NCBI RefSeq assembly: GCF_025808395.1
Contig: NZ_CP075524.1
Coordinates: 992,001 to 1,056,000, forward strand
Source: Microcella sp.
GTDB lineage: Bacteria; Actinomycetota; Actinomycetes; Actinomycetales; Microbacteriaceae
Direction of reading: 5' to 3'
DNA: 64,000 nt
The notes under the pieces were generated by a model that had not been told where the DNA came from, did no database searches, and worked only from the letters and a program-made list of their open reading frames with translations. Both the position numbers and the translations under genes were made by a program. Below, one piece after another: positions 17,625-26,468 of this stretch. Positions within the stretch are counted from its first letter, which is position 1; each line of letters starts with the position of its first letter.

Positions 17625-18727
17625 GCCGCTACGTGCTGGCCACAGTCGACGCGGGCGGCAACGTGCCGCCCATGGCCGGCATCGCGCGAGAGCTCGTGCG
17701 ACGGGGGCACGCAGTGACCCTGCTCGCTCACGCGCACCAAGCTGAGGCACTCGCAGCCACGGGCGCGAACGTTGTCGCATACCCCACCGGCCGCACCTAC
17801 GTCGCCGCCGAGCAGCGCAGCGACCTCGCAGACATGGTGGCGTTCAGCGGCATGATGGCCGATCGCGCCATCGCCCGCGACATTCGCGAAGCTGCAGACC
17901 GAGAACGAGCAGATGCCGTGCTCATCGACTGCCTGCTGCCCCGCGCGATCAGAACCCTCAGCCAGTCGAGGCATGCCACCGCCGTGCTCGTGCACACCCT
18001 CTGGAGCTACTGGAGAGCCGCGTCGAGAGGCCCCTTCGGCCTCGCGGTCGCCGCCCGAGGGTCGCGAATGCTCGGCGATGCGCAGCGCGCCGACCTCATC
18101 ATCGTCGCCACACTGCCGTCTCTCGACGCACTCGACGAGCGCGATCGCCGCAACACGGCACTGCACCACGTCGGCGGCGTCTGGAGCGATGCAGGTCGAG
18201 AAGCCACTCCTGACGAACCAGAGCACATACTCGTCAGCCTCAGCACCACTGCGTACAGCGGACAACCTGAGGTTCTGCAGCGCATCGTGACGGCACTGCG
18301 CGATCTGCCGCACCGAGTCGTCGTCACCACCGGCCCCGCGCTCGACCCAGGCACGCTCGACTCGGCAGCGAACATCGACGTGCGACGGTGGGCAGACCAC
18401 GGCGCGCTGCTGCCGCGAGCCACGGCCCTCGTGACCCACGGCGGCCACAGCACCACCATGCGAGCGCTCGAGCACGGCGTGCCCATGGTCGTCGTGCCGC
18501 TGCACAGCGACCTCGATCAACCGCGCATCGCCGAACTGCTCAGCCAACGCGGCGCCGCCGTGCACGTGCAGCGAACGGCACCGCCAGACGAGATCAGCCG
18601 AGCAGTGCAGCGCGTGCTCGAAGAACCGAGCTATCGCGAGGCCGCGCACCGCCTGCAGCAAGAACTCCGTGAGCGCGACGGCGCCGCGGTGAGCGCCGAC
18701 CTGCTCGAGCACCTCGCGTCGACCTAG
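17621..18727 (+). CDS. GT1-family glycosyltransferase
   Basis: A 368-residue GT-B enzyme of the UGT/macrolide glycosyltransferase type. The N-terminal domain begins with TVDAGGNVPPMAGIARELVRRGHAVTLL; the C-terminal donor site has VTHGGHSTTMRALEHGVPMVVVPLHSDLDQP, the variant PSPG-like motif of this group. The acceptor is unknown; relatives inactivate macrolides or decorate lipids and natural products. Pairing with a TetR regulator suggests induction by a small lipophilic compound. No signal peptide is seen, so it is probably cytoplasmic. Confidence 0.85.
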   Translation: MSRYVLATVDAGGNVPPMAGIARELVRRGHAVTLLAHAHQAEALAATGANVVAYPTGRTYVAAEQRSDLADMVAFSGMMADRAIARDIREAADRERADAVLIDCLLPRAIRTLSQSRHATAVLVHTLWSYWRAASRGPFGLAVAARGSRMLGDAQRADLIIVATLPSLDALDERDRRNTALHHVGGVWSDAGREATPDEPEHILVSLSTTAYSGQPEVLQRIVTALRDLPHRVVVTTGPALDPGTLDSAANIDVRRWADHGALLPRATALVTHGGHSTTMRALEHGVPMVVVPLHSDLDQPRIAELLSQRGAAVHVQRTAPPDEISRAVQRVLEEPSYREAAHRLQQELRERDGAAVSADLLEHLAST

Positions 18728-18744
18728 TGACTACGCCTCGGCCC

Positions 18745-18762
18745 GCGCCGCTCGCGCGGCGC
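18745..18762. terminator. Hairpin between convergent genes
   Basis: GCGCCGC and GCGGCGC form a 7-bp stem with a TCGC loop between the ends of the glycosyltransferase and RNase J genes. There is no T-tract; terminator role is likely but unproven. Confidence 0.45.
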
Positions 18763-18792
18763 GGCGAACCAGCACCGTTTGGGTGATCGAGG

Positions 18793-20469
18793 CTACGCCT
18801 CGATCACGACTGGCACGATCATCGGGCGGCGGCGGTGCTGAGTGTTGACCCAGCGTCCGACCACTCGACGCACGACCTGACTGAACGCGTGCTGGTCGCG
18901 AGTGCCATTCGCCGCGGCCTCCGACAGGGCTTTGATGATCTGCGGCTTGACGTCATCGAAGATCGCCTCGTCGGGGGCGAACCCGCGCGCGTGAATCTCG
19001 GGGCCGACGACGACCCTGCCGGTCTGAGCATCCACCGCCACGAAAATCGAGATGAAGCCCTCTTCGGCGAGAATTCGGCGGTCTTTCAAATCGGCGTCAG
19101 TGATCTCGCCGACCGTCGAGCCGTCGACATACACGAAGCCGATGTCGAGCTGACCGGCCACGCGCGCCACACCGTCGCGCAGATCGACGACGGTGCCGTT
19201 GTCGGTGAGCAGCACATTCTGCTCGGGCACACCCGTCGCGATCGCGAGCTCGGCATTCGCCACGAGGTGGCGCTGCTCGCCGTGCACCGGCATCACATTC
19301 TTCGGCTTGAGCACGTTGTAGAAGTAGAGCAGCTCGCCCGCCGACGCGTGGCCCGACACGTGCACGCGCGCCGTGCCCTTGTGCACCACCTTCGCCCCGA
19401 GCTTCATCAGGCCGTTGATGACGCGGTAGACCGCGTTCTCGTTGCCCGGAATCAAGCTCGACGCCAGAATCACCGTGTCGCCATCGCCGATCTCGATCTG
19501 GTGCTCGAGATTCGCCATGCGAGCGAGCACCGCCATCGGCTCGCCCTGGCTGCCGGTCGACATGTAGACGATCTGATCGTCTGGCAGGTTCGCGGCCTTC
19601 TTGTGGTCGATGAGCAGATTCTCGGGAACGTTGAGAAACCCGAGCTCGGCCGCGATCGTCATGTTGCGCACCATGCTGCGACCCATGAGCGCCACCCGTC
19701 GGCCGTTCGCGTGCGCGGCGTCGAGCACCTGCTGCACGCGGTGCACGTGGCTCGAGAAGCTCGCCACGATGACGCGGCGCGGCGCCCGGGCGATCACATT
19801 CTCGAGCACCGGGCCGATGTCGCGCTCGAGCGCCGTGAACCCCGGAACATCGGCGTTCGTCGAATCGCTCAGCACGAGGTCGACGCCCTTCTCGCCCCAG
19901 CGAGCGATCGCGCGCAAGTCGGTGATGCGGTCGTCGAGGGGCAACTGGTCCATCTTGAAGTCGCCCGTGTGCAGCACGGTGCCCACGGGCGTCTGCACGA
20001 CGATGGCGAGGGCATCGGGAATCGAATGGTTCACCGCGATGAACTCGAGCGTGAACGGGCCCAACTGCTCGACCTGACCCTCAGATACCGTGTTGGTGTA
20101 CGGCTGAATGCGGTGCTCTTTGAGCTTCGCCTCGATGAGCGCGAGCGTCAGCGTCGAGCCCAGAATCGGAATGTCGTGGCGCATGCGCAGCAGATAGGGC
20201 ACGGCGCCGATGTGGTCTTCGTGACCGTGCGTCAGCACCACCGCGAGCACGTCGTCGAGGCGATCGCGAATCGGCCCGAAGTCGGGCAAGATCAGGTCGA
20301 CGCCCGGCTGCGTCTCTTCAGGGAAGAGCACGCCGCAGTCGATGACGAGCAGCTTGCCGTCGAGTTCGTACACGGTCATGTTGCGGCCAACCTCGCCCAC
20401 CCCGCCGAGCGGGATGATGCGCAGCGTGTCGCGGTCGAGAACGGGCGGGTCGAAAAGTTCACTGGCCAT
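18793..20469 (-). CDS. rnj: Ribonuclease J
   Basis: Metallo-beta-lactamase RNase with endo- and 5'-3' exonuclease activity in RNA turnover and rRNA maturation. Motifs seen are LTHGHEDHIGAVPYLL, HTGDFKMDQ, the beta-CASP block with SFSSHVHRVQQV, and HVSGHASAGEL. About 558 residues from the ATG at 20469, typical for the family. The frame extends upstream but has no homology there. dapA lies 55 bases upstream on the same strand, a common actinobacterial arrangement. Confidence 0.95.
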   Translation of the reverse strand: MASELFDPPVLDRDTLRIIPLGGVGEVGRNMTVYELDGKLLVIDCGVLFPEETQPGVDLILPDFGPIRDRLDDVLAVVLTHGHEDHIGAVPYLLRMRHDIPILGSTLTLALIEAKLKEHRIQPYTNTVSEGQVEQLGPFTLEFIAVNHSIPDALAIVVQTPVGTVLHTGDFKMDQLPLDDRITDLRAIARWGEKGVDLVLSDSTNADVPGFTALERDIGPVLENVIARAPRRVIVASFSSHVHRVQQVLDAAHANGRRVALMGRSMVRNMTIAAELGFLNVPENLLIDHKKAANLPDDQIVYMSTGSQGEPMAVLARMANLEHQIEIGDGDTVILASSLIPGNENAVYRVINGLMKLGAKVVHKGTARVHVSGHASAGELLYFYNVLKPKNVMPVHGEQRHLVANAELAIATGVPEQNVLLTDNGTVVDLRDGVARVAGQLDIGFVYVDGSTVGEITDADLKDRRILAEEGFISIFVAVDAQTGRVVVGPEIHARGFAPDEAIFDDVKPQIIKALSEAAANGTRDQHAFSQVVRRVVGRWVNTQHRRRPMIVPVVIEA

Positions 20470-20524
20470 AGGGTGCCTGACTGTCATCGTGCTCGGCGGG
20501 GCTCGCGGGCCCCCTGATTGTGGA

Positions 20525-21499
20525 CTATCGGGTGGTGCCAGCCACCTTCGGCAGGGCGCCACCGGCGGCCGCGTTGCGGTCGGGGCGGAAGTTGCTGACG
20601 TCGACCCCTGCGACACCGTGCACGAGATCGAGCTCGTCTTCGATGATCGCGGCCTCGTGCTCTTCGGGGCCGACCAGAGGCAGCCGCACGCGGGGCGAGC
20701 CGATGCGACCGAGGCCGTGCAGCACGTACTTCGCCGCGACCGTGCCCGGCACGTGCGTCATCACGGCGCGCACGAGCGGCTCAAGACGACGGTGGTGCTC
20801 GGTCGCGGTCGCGAGGTCGTTGTCATTCACAGCATCCACGATCGCCCGATACGGAGCTGGCGCGATGTTCGCCGTCACGCCGATGAGGCCGGTGCCGCCG
20901 ATCGCGAGGGTCGGCAGAATGTTGGCGTCGTCGCCCGAGAAGTACATGAGGTCGGTCTGGTTGAGCACGCGGCTCACCTCGCTGAGATCACCCTTCGCGT
21001 CTTTCACGGCGAGAATGTTCGGGTGCTTCGCGGCGCGCAAGATCGTGTCGTAGCGAATCTCGATGCCAGCCCTGCCCGGAATGTCGTACAGAATCACCGG
21101 CAGGTCGGTCGCGTCGGCGACCATGCGAAAGTGCGTCAGCACCCCAGCCTGCGTCGGCTTGTTGTAGTAGGGCGTCACGATCATGACGCCGTCGGCGCCG
21201 GCCTTCGCGCTCGCCTTGTAGAGCTCGATCGCGTGCGCCGTCTCGTTCGAGCCGCCGCCCGTGATGATGGATGCTCGGCCGGCGCTCACCGACTTTGCGA
21301 CCTCGACCAGCCGAATCTTCTCGGCGTCGGTCAGGGTGCTGGTCTCACCCGTCGTGCCGGTGACGACGACACCGTCGGCACCCGCCGTGATCACGTCGTC
21401 GATGTGCTTCTCGACCCCGGGCCAATCGACCTCGCCGTCAGCCAGCATGGGCGTGACGAGCGCGACGAGCACTTGACCGAAGGGGTTGTTCGCAGACAC
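20525..21499 (-). CDS. dapA: 4-hydroxy-tetrahydrodipicolinate synthase
   Basis: Condenses pyruvate and aspartate semialdehyde at the first step of the DAP/lysine branch. The TIM barrel shows VVTGTTGETSTLTDAEK, the catalytic Tyr in ILYDIPGRAGIEI and the Schiff-base lysine in ILAVKDAKGD. The GTG at 21499 (SANNPFGQVLVALVTP) matches the family N-terminus and gives 324 residues. The ribosome binding site is weak. Confidence 0.95.
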   Translation of the reverse strand: MSANNPFGQVLVALVTPMLADGEVDWPGVEKHIDDVITAGADGVVVTGTTGETSTLTDAEKIRLVEVAKSVSAGRASIITGGGSNETAHAIELYKASAKAGADGVMIVTPYYNKPTQAGVLTHFRMVADATDLPVILYDIPGRAGIEIRYDTILRAAKHPNILAVKDAKGDLSEVSRVLNQTDLMYFSGDDANILPTLAIGGTGLIGVTANIAPAPYRAIVDAVNDNDLATATEHHRRLEPLVRAVMTHVPGTVAAKYVLHGLGRIGSPRVRLPLVGPEEHEAAIIEDELDLVHGVAGVDVSNFRPDRNAAAGGALPKVAGTTR

Positions 21500-21670
21500 G
21501 TGCTTCAGGGTATCGCGCCGACGCGGGGCCGCGCGCGGCTGTGTGCCGTTCGCGAGCCGCGCCGTTGCCCTGCCCGACACCTGCCGAGGCGCGTGAGCGG
21601 GCGCGTGTCCGCTCGCCCCGGGGAACCGCGCGACACGCGCGCTGCAGAGTGCGACACGCTGCGCTCGACC

Positions 21671-22543
21671 TCAAGCGCCGGGGCGAACGGACAAGTGGTC
21701 GCCTCGAGCAACGATGGCTGCGACAGTCGCAACGACCCCGTCCGGGTCACCGAACACTTGTCTGTAGTCGGGCCGATACACGCAGAAGCCGAGGGCTATG
21801 AGCGACTCGTCGCGCCGAAGATCTGCCCGCCGGTTCGCCGGCTCCGCGTGGTGAGCCTCGCTATCGCACTCGATGAGCAACCGATCGCCGACGAGCAGAT
21901 CGGCACGCGCGAAGTCGCCGATCGGAAGCGGCGCCTGCGGCGTCGAGTGGATGCCCGCCTCACCCAGCAGCACCCTCAGCACGCTCTCGGTACCCGACTC
22001 TGAGCGCTCATCGGTGAGCGCCGCCGCGGCTCGCGCCGCTGGGCGCCACGTGCTCGCGAGAAACTGCAACTCGACCGGCGTGAGTGGCGTCACTCGCAGA
22101 GCCGAGTCGAGCACCGCCACGGCGAACGGCAGTGGCAGGTCGTTGGCAGCGCGCGCGAGCGTCGCCTCGAGCGGTGCGACGCCGAAGCGTGGATGAGTGC
22201 CGGCGGGAAGCCAGTGCACGAGCACGGTCGAGCCCTGGGCGTCTGCGGGTCGTTGCTGCACTTCGTCGACGACCTCGACGTGCAGCACCGAACTCGCGCC
22301 GGGAGGCACCCACAGGCCGTGGTGGTGCAGCGCTGAGACTCCGGCGACGCGCCCGCCGACCTCGGCCGCACGACGGATATCTGGGTCGAGGTCGGGCAAG
22401 GTGTACACCCCTCGACGTAGCCGACGCAGTTCACCTCGAGCGTGTGCGCGTCTCAACGCCCGCTGGTTCGACTGACCGTGCGCGAGTTCAGAAGCCCGGG
22501 CGACTCCGCCGTGAGCTCGGAGTACCGCGGTGAACGAGTGCAT
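21671..22543 (-). CDS. AbiEi-type antitoxin N-domain / DUF559 C-domain protein
   Basis: About 290 residues. The N-terminus (GVARASELAHGQSNQRALRRA, LRRLRRGVYTLPD) resembles the AbiEi-type antitoxin winged helix. The C-terminal third (ADLLVGDRLLIECDSEAHH, RRDESLIALGFCVYRPDYRQVF) is a DUF559 domain of the Vsr/PD-(D/E)xK endonuclease-like fold with plausible catalytic D, E and C-terminal residues. Such two-domain proteins are frequent solitary genes in actinobacteria and their role is unknown. No AbiEii-type toxin gene is adjacent. The ATG at 22543 lacks a clear ribosome binding site. Confidence 0.75.
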   Translation of the reverse strand: MHSFTAVLRAHGGVARASELAHGQSNQRALRRAHARGELRRLRRGVYTLPDLDPDIRRAAEVGGRVAGVSALHHHGLWVPPGASSVLHVEVVDEVQQRPADAQGSTVLVHWLPAGTHPRFGVAPLEATLARAANDLPLPFAVAVLDSALRVTPLTPVELQFLASTWRPAARAAAALTDERSESGTESVLRVLLGEAGIHSTPQAPLPIGDFARADLLVGDRLLIECDSEAHHAEPANRRADLRRDESLIALGFCVYRPDYRQVFGDPDGVVATVAAIVARGDHLSVRPGA

Positions 22544-22828
22544 GACGCGAGCATCCGTTGGCACGGCCCGACGGAAGAGGGAACGCGACCAATATGTGCA
22601 CGGAGCGCGACCTTGGAGGGCTGGGGTGGAAGGGATCGGTGTCCGTTCAGCCCGGAGTTTGGCGCGACTCGCCGTCGTGCAGGCACGACTCGCCGCGGGG
22701 GTGCGGGTCACCGGGGTGAGCGGACAAGACCCGGGCACACGACCGCCAAGTGCGGGAGACGGGGCAGTGCGCGCGGGGCGCGGATCAGGGCGCGGGAGAC
22801 AGTGCGGCCCGCGGCAGGGGCGGGCGGG
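22544..22828. other. 285-bp intergenic region, no gene seen
   Basis: Very G-rich stretch on the plus strand between thyX and the AbiEi/DUF559 gene. I see no convincing reading frame, hairpin or promoter in it. It must contain the promoter of the minus-strand gene that starts at 22543. Confidence 0.4.
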
Positions 22829-23563
22829 TCAGGGGGCGACGCGGCCGTTGGCGTTGAAGGCGTCGTAGGTGAGGGGCATGAGCTCGGCGAAGTGCTGCTC
22901 CATGGCCTCGGCGACCATCTCGATCTCGCGCTGCGGAAACGACGGAAAGTGCGTGCCCTCGCGCTTCGTGCGCAGCGACAGAAAGTTCATGAGCGAGCGC
23001 GCGTTCATGGTGACGTACATCGAGCTGTAGATCGTCACGGGCAGCACCGCGCGGGCCACCTCGCGCGCCACACCGGCCTCGAGCATCCGCTGGTATGAGG
23101 CATAGGCCGCCGTGCAGACGCCCCGCACCTCGGCGTCGACGAGTGCGGTCTGCTCGGGGGTGCCCGGCAGAAACTCGTAGGCTCCGGGCTTGCCGACCTG
23201 CACGAGGTTGCGGGTGGGCCCCGGCACGTAGAACATCGGCCGCAGCTCGCGGTAGCGACCCGATTCTTCGTTGTAGGAGGCGATGCGGTGGCGCATGAAC
23301 TCTCTGAAGACGAAGATCGGCGCCTGCACGTAGAACGTCATCGAGTTGTGCTCGAAGGGCGAGCCGTGGCGGTCGCGCATGAGGTAGTTGATGAGTCCGC
23401 GGTCGCGCACCGTCGCGTCGTCGCCCGCTGCGGCGGCCTCGAGCGTCTGCTCGCCCTGCGTCGACACGCGAGCGGCGAAGAGCACGTCGCTGTCGTGGGC
23501 GCTCGATCGCACGAGCTCGACGGTCATCTCTGAACGGAACTGGATCTCGGGCGCCTCGGTCAC
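22829..23563 (-). CDS. thyX: FAD-dependent thymidylate synthase ThyX
   Basis: Makes dTMP using FAD and methylene-tetrahydrofolate. The diagnostic ThyX motif RHRxxSxNExSxR is present as RHRIASYNEESGRY, with SPFEHNSMTFY before it and the LRTKREGTHFPSFPQREI segment near the end. 244 residues. The GTG start follows an AGGG purine stretch. No thyA is seen in the window. Confidence 0.97.
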   Translation of the reverse strand: MTEAPEIQFRSEMTVELVRSSAHDSDVLFAARVSTQGEQTLEAAAAGDDATVRDRGLINYLMRDRHGSPFEHNSMTFYVQAPIFVFREFMRHRIASYNEESGRYRELRPMFYVPGPTRNLVQVGKPGAYEFLPGTPEQTALVDAEVRGVCTAAYASYQRMLEAGVAREVARAVLPVTIYSSMYVTMNARSLMNFLSLRTKREGTHFPSFPQREIEMVAEAMEQHFAELMPLTYDAFNANGRVAP

Positions 23564-23697
23564 GCCGCCACCCTACAAGCCGGTGCGGTGCGGTGGATGC
23601 TCGACGCGCGCCGCCGTGCCCAACACGTCACCCCACTCTCGGTCGATGGCCGAGCGTCACGGATCGTCACGATCGGGAATAGTGCGAACTGTTTCTC

Positions 23698-23703
23698 TAT
23701 TCT
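23698..23703 (+). promoter_or_regulatory. Candidate -10 box of a leaderless thioredoxin transcript
   Basis: TATTCT ends seven bases before the ATG at 23711, placing the transcript start on the start codon. No strong -35 is visible, so this rests on spacing alone. Confidence 0.4.
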
Positions 23704-23710
23704 GCAAGGT

Positions 23711-24133
23711 ATGGACTTCGTCACCGCGATCGTCATCATCGCGCTGCTCATCGCCGGCGCGACGGCGCTCGGGCTCATCGCCCGCAGCCGATCGGCTCGC
23801 GTGGCCTCGGGGTGCGGCGGCGACGAGCACGACCTCGTCGTGGCGGGCGCAGAGGTGACGCTCGTGCAGCTCTCGAGCCCCGTGTGCTCGGCGTGCGACG
23901 CGATGCGCCGGGTGGCGCTGCAGCTCACCGAGGCCGACTCATCGATCGGTCACCGCGAGATCGATGTGGTCGACGCGCCAGAGGTGGCGAGCCGCCACTC
24001 GGTCTACTCGACCCCGACGACGCTCGTGCTCGACCACGAGGGCCATGTGCGGGCGCGGCTCATCGGGGCCGTTCGACCGGCAGACGCACGCGCGGCGATC
24101 GACGCCGCGCGCACAGAGAGGGTGCCCGCATGA
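23711..24133 (+). CDS. Membrane-anchored thioredoxin-like protein
   Basis: 140 residues: one N-terminal transmembrane helix (about residues 3-24), a short linker and a thioredoxin fold with the redox pair C59-SA-C62 in SSPVCSACDAMRRV, the cis-Pro region YSTPTTLVLDHEG and the C-terminal helix. It probably faces the cell exterior or membrane surface and handles disulfides. It overlaps the DUF4395 gene by ATGA, indicating joint function. Confidence 0.85.
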   Translation: MDFVTAIVIIALLIAGATALGLIARSRSARVASGCGGDEHDLVVAGAEVTLVQLSSPVCSACDAMRRVALQLTEADSSIGHREIDVVDAPEVASRHSVYSTPTTLVLDHEGHVRARLIGAVRPADARAAIDAARTERVPA

Positions 24134-24624
24134 GCGAGAAGCCGTTCGGCATCGACCCGCGCGGGCCGCGCTTCGGTGCAGCCATCACGTCGGTGCTGCT
24201 CATCATCGTCGTGCTGCTCGGGCTCACCGAGCCTTTCGGTGCCGACCTCGTCGCACGCGCGCTGCAGCCGTCAGCGCTGCTGCTGACAGTGATCGTGGCG
24301 CTCTTCGCCTGGGGAGCGTTCGCGGGCATCCAGCGCCACCCCTACGGAGTGCTGTATCGCCGACTCGTGGCCAAGCGCCTCACGCCGCCCACCGAGCGCG
24401 AGCACCCCGCGCCCCCCACCTTCGCGCAGGGTGTCGGGCTGCTGGTGACAGCGGTGGGGCTCGCGCTGCACCTCGCGGGGGTGCCCGGCGCACTCGTCGT
24501 GGCCGCGGCGGCGGCGTTCGTCGCCGCGTTTCTGAACGCCGCCTTCGCCTACTGCCTGGGGTGCCAGATGTATGTGCTGTTGGTTCGCCTAGGAATCATT
24601 CGCCGGTCGAGCTCACCCGCATAG
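24130..24624 (+). CDS. DUF4395 membrane protein
   Basis: 164 residues with about four transmembrane helices and the family FAYCLGCQMY motif, a CxxC pair near the last helix. DUF4395 proteins occur beside thioredoxins and OsmC or sulfurtransferase genes, and the CxxC suggests a thiol relay across the membrane; this role is inferred. ATGA overlap with the thioredoxin gene. Confidence 0.85.
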   Translation: MSEKPFGIDPRGPRFGAAITSVLLIIVVLLGLTEPFGADLVARALQPSALLLTVIVALFAWGAFAGIQRHPYGVLYRRLVAKRLTPPTEREHPAPPTFAQGVGLLVTAVGLALHLAGVPGALVVAAAAAFVAAFLNAAFAYCLGCQMYVLLVRLGIIRRSSSPA

Positions 24625-24664
24625 GCTGGAGGCCCGCAGCGAGCGAAGTCAAAGGAGCACTGCC

Positions 24665-25090
24665 ATGGCCGTCACCAGCGAAGCAACCACCCTGTGGTTC
24701 GGATCACTCACCGAAGGTTCGGGCACGACCTCGCTCGATTCGTCTGACGCCGGGGAGTTTCCGGTGACCTGGGCCGCGCGCTCAGAAGGCGTCAGCGGTC
24801 GCACCAACCCAGAAGAGCTGCTCGGCGCCGCGCACTCCGCGTGCTACTCGATGGCGCTCAGCCACGCGCTCAGCCAGGCAGGGCACGCGCCCGAGAGCCT
24901 GCAGGTGACGGCGGCCGTCACGTTCGTGCCGGGCGAGGGAATCACCGGCAGCCATCTGCTGGTGAGCGCCAAGATCGCCGGCATCAGCGCTGAAGAATTT
25001 CAGACGTTCGCCGAAGAAGCGAAGACCGGATGCCCGGTCTCGGCCGCACTGACCGGCACGTCGATCACGCTCGAAGCCTCGCTCGCCTAG
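24665..25090 (+). CDS. OsmC-family peroxiredoxin
   Basis: Thiol-dependent reductase of organic or fatty-acid hydroperoxides. The 141 residues have the two conserved redox cysteines C60 (GAAHSACYSMALS) and C123 (KTGCPVSAAL). AAAGGAG lies eight bases before the ATG. Directly follows the thioredoxin/DUF4395 pair, which may recycle it. Confidence 0.92.
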   Translation: MAVTSEATTLWFGSLTEGSGTTSLDSSDAGEFPVTWAARSEGVSGRTNPEELLGAAHSACYSMALSHALSQAGHAPESLQVTAAVTFVPGEGITGSHLLVSAKIAGISAEEFQTFAEEAKTGCPVSAALTGTSITLEASLA

Positions 25091-25107
25091 TGGCGGCGGC
25101 AACGCCG

Positions 25108-26028
25108 ATGCGCGTGCTCATCGCGGGCGCGTCGGGCATGATCGGCACCGAGCTGCAGCGGCAACTGGCGGCCGAGGGGCATGAGGTGCGCACCCTCGTG
25201 CGCCGTCGGCCCCGCACCGAGACCGAGTTCTCGTGGGCACCGGAGGCACGGGTTCTCGATGCGAGCGTCTTCGACACGGTCGATGTCGTCGTGAATCTGT
25301 CGGGCGCGTCGATCGCGCGGATTCCGTGGACTCGCGGCTACAAGAAGCAGATTCTCGACTCTCGTGTGCAGGCGACGCGCGCACTCGCCGAAGGCATGGC
25401 CAGGGCGAAGACGCCTCCGCGCGTGTTCATCAGCGGCTCTGCCGTCGGGTTCTACGGCGACCGCCCGGCCGCCCGGCTGACCGAAGACGCGGCCAAGGGC
25501 GAGGGATTTCTCAGCGATGTCGTCGCCGCCTGGGAAGAAGCCGCGATGCTGGCTCCGGAGAAGACCCGCACCGTGGTCGTGCGCACCGGACTCGTCGTGG
25601 GCGACGGCGGCGCGATGACGCCGCTGAAGCTGCTCACGAGCGTCGGCGCTGCCGCGCGCATCGGCACGGGAGGGCAGCACTGGCCGTGGATCAGCCTCTA
25701 CGACGAGGCGGCCGCGATTCGCCACCTCATGACGTCGACGCTGCGCGGGCCCGTGAACCTGGCTGGCCCCACCCCGGCCACGAGCGACCGCATGACCCGC
25801 GCGCTCGCGACGGCGATGCGCCGGTGGCATCTGTTCACGATTCCGGAGGGTCTCATCGCGGGGCTCATGGGCGATGCCGGTCGTGAGCTGCTGCTCTCGA
25901 GTCAGAAGCAGATTCCGGCGAAGCTGCTCGCCGATGGCTTTCGCTTTCGGCATGAGACGGTCGAGCAGGCGATCGAGGCTCTCGTCAGGCCTCAGCGGGG
26001 GGGGCGACCAGTCGCCCCCCGAGGCTGA
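25108..26028 (+). CDS. TIGR01777 family NAD-dependent epimerase
   Basis: Extended SDR fold with the nucleotide loop GASGMIG at the N-terminus, VVNLSGASIA, SGSAVGFYG and the DUF1731 C-terminal domain (PEGLIAGLMG, LLSSQKQIPAKLLADGFRF). Family members in the SulA/YfcH group lack a known substrate. 306 residues from the ATG; a GTG at 25090, overlapping the osmC stop, would add six codons and could be the real, coupled start. The 3' end overlaps the convergent gene by about 37 bases. Confidence 0.87.
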   Translation: MRVLIAGASGMIGTELQRQLAAEGHEVRTLVRRRPRTETEFSWAPEARVLDASVFDTVDVVVNLSGASIARIPWTRGYKKQILDSRVQATRALAEGMARAKTPPRVFISGSAVGFYGDRPAARLTEDAAKGEGFLSDVVAAWEEAAMLAPEKTRTVVVRTGLVVGDGGAMTPLKLLTSVGAAARIGTGGQHWPWISLYDEAAAIRHLMTSTLRGPVNLAGPTPATSDRMTRALATAMRRWHLFTIPEGLIAGLMGDAGRELLLSSQKQIPAKLLADGFRFRHETVEQAIEALVRPQRGGRPVAPRG

Positions 26029-26468
26029 CCGCCCCGATTGATGCGGATGGCCTCGCGCAGCGCCCACCGCGCACGCCTGCGGTCTCGCGCGGCGTCGTAG
26101 GCGAGCGCGAGTCGAAACCAGTGCTGCCAGTCGTGCGGGTTCTGACGCACCTCGGCGGCATAGCGCTCGAAGGCCTCGTCGGCAGCCTGCCGCTCGATGC
26201 GCCCGCTCGCACTCGCGGGCAGCGCCTCGCGCGGCATGCCGCCGTCAGCCTCGAGGCGACGAGCCAGTGACTCGGCGCGAAACCCGAAGACGATCTCGGC
26301 GGCGAGAGCCCAGGCCCCGATGACCGGCAGCACGACGAGCGCCCACCCGATCGCCTGCGCGACCGGCACGGGGTCTGCGATGAGCCGCGCGGCATAGCCG
26401 AGCACGACGACGAGGTAGAACGCGAGCAGCCCGGCCATGCCGAGTGCCGCCCATCGGGTGCGAGTCAC
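25992..26468 (-). CDS. Small membrane protein with TPR-like C-terminus
   Basis: 158 residues: two transmembrane helices (about residues 7-30 and 38-62) and a C-terminal helical segment with a TPR-like pattern (AEVRQNPHDWQHWFRLALAYDAARDRRRARWALREAI). Related proteins follow dapB in other actinobacteria, function unknown. The GTG start overlaps the dapB stop (GTGA). Confidence 0.78.
   Translation of the reverse strand: MTRTRWAALGMAGLLAFYLVVVLGYAARLIADPVPVAQAIGWALVVLPVIGAWALAAEIVFGFRAESLARRLEADGGMPREALPASASGRIERQAADEAFERYAAEVRQNPHDWQHWFRLALAYDAARDRRRARWALREAIRINRGGQPRGATGRPPR

Noticed and set aside
18835..20517. 560-codon open frame antisense to RNase J
   Set aside because: Composition (Arg/His/Asp/Val-rich, no domain) is that of a shadow frame in high-GC DNA; the opposite strand encodes a clear RNase J.
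21671..22543. Complete type IV toxin-antitoxin locus
   Set aside because: No AbiEii-type nucleotidyltransferase gene lies next to it.
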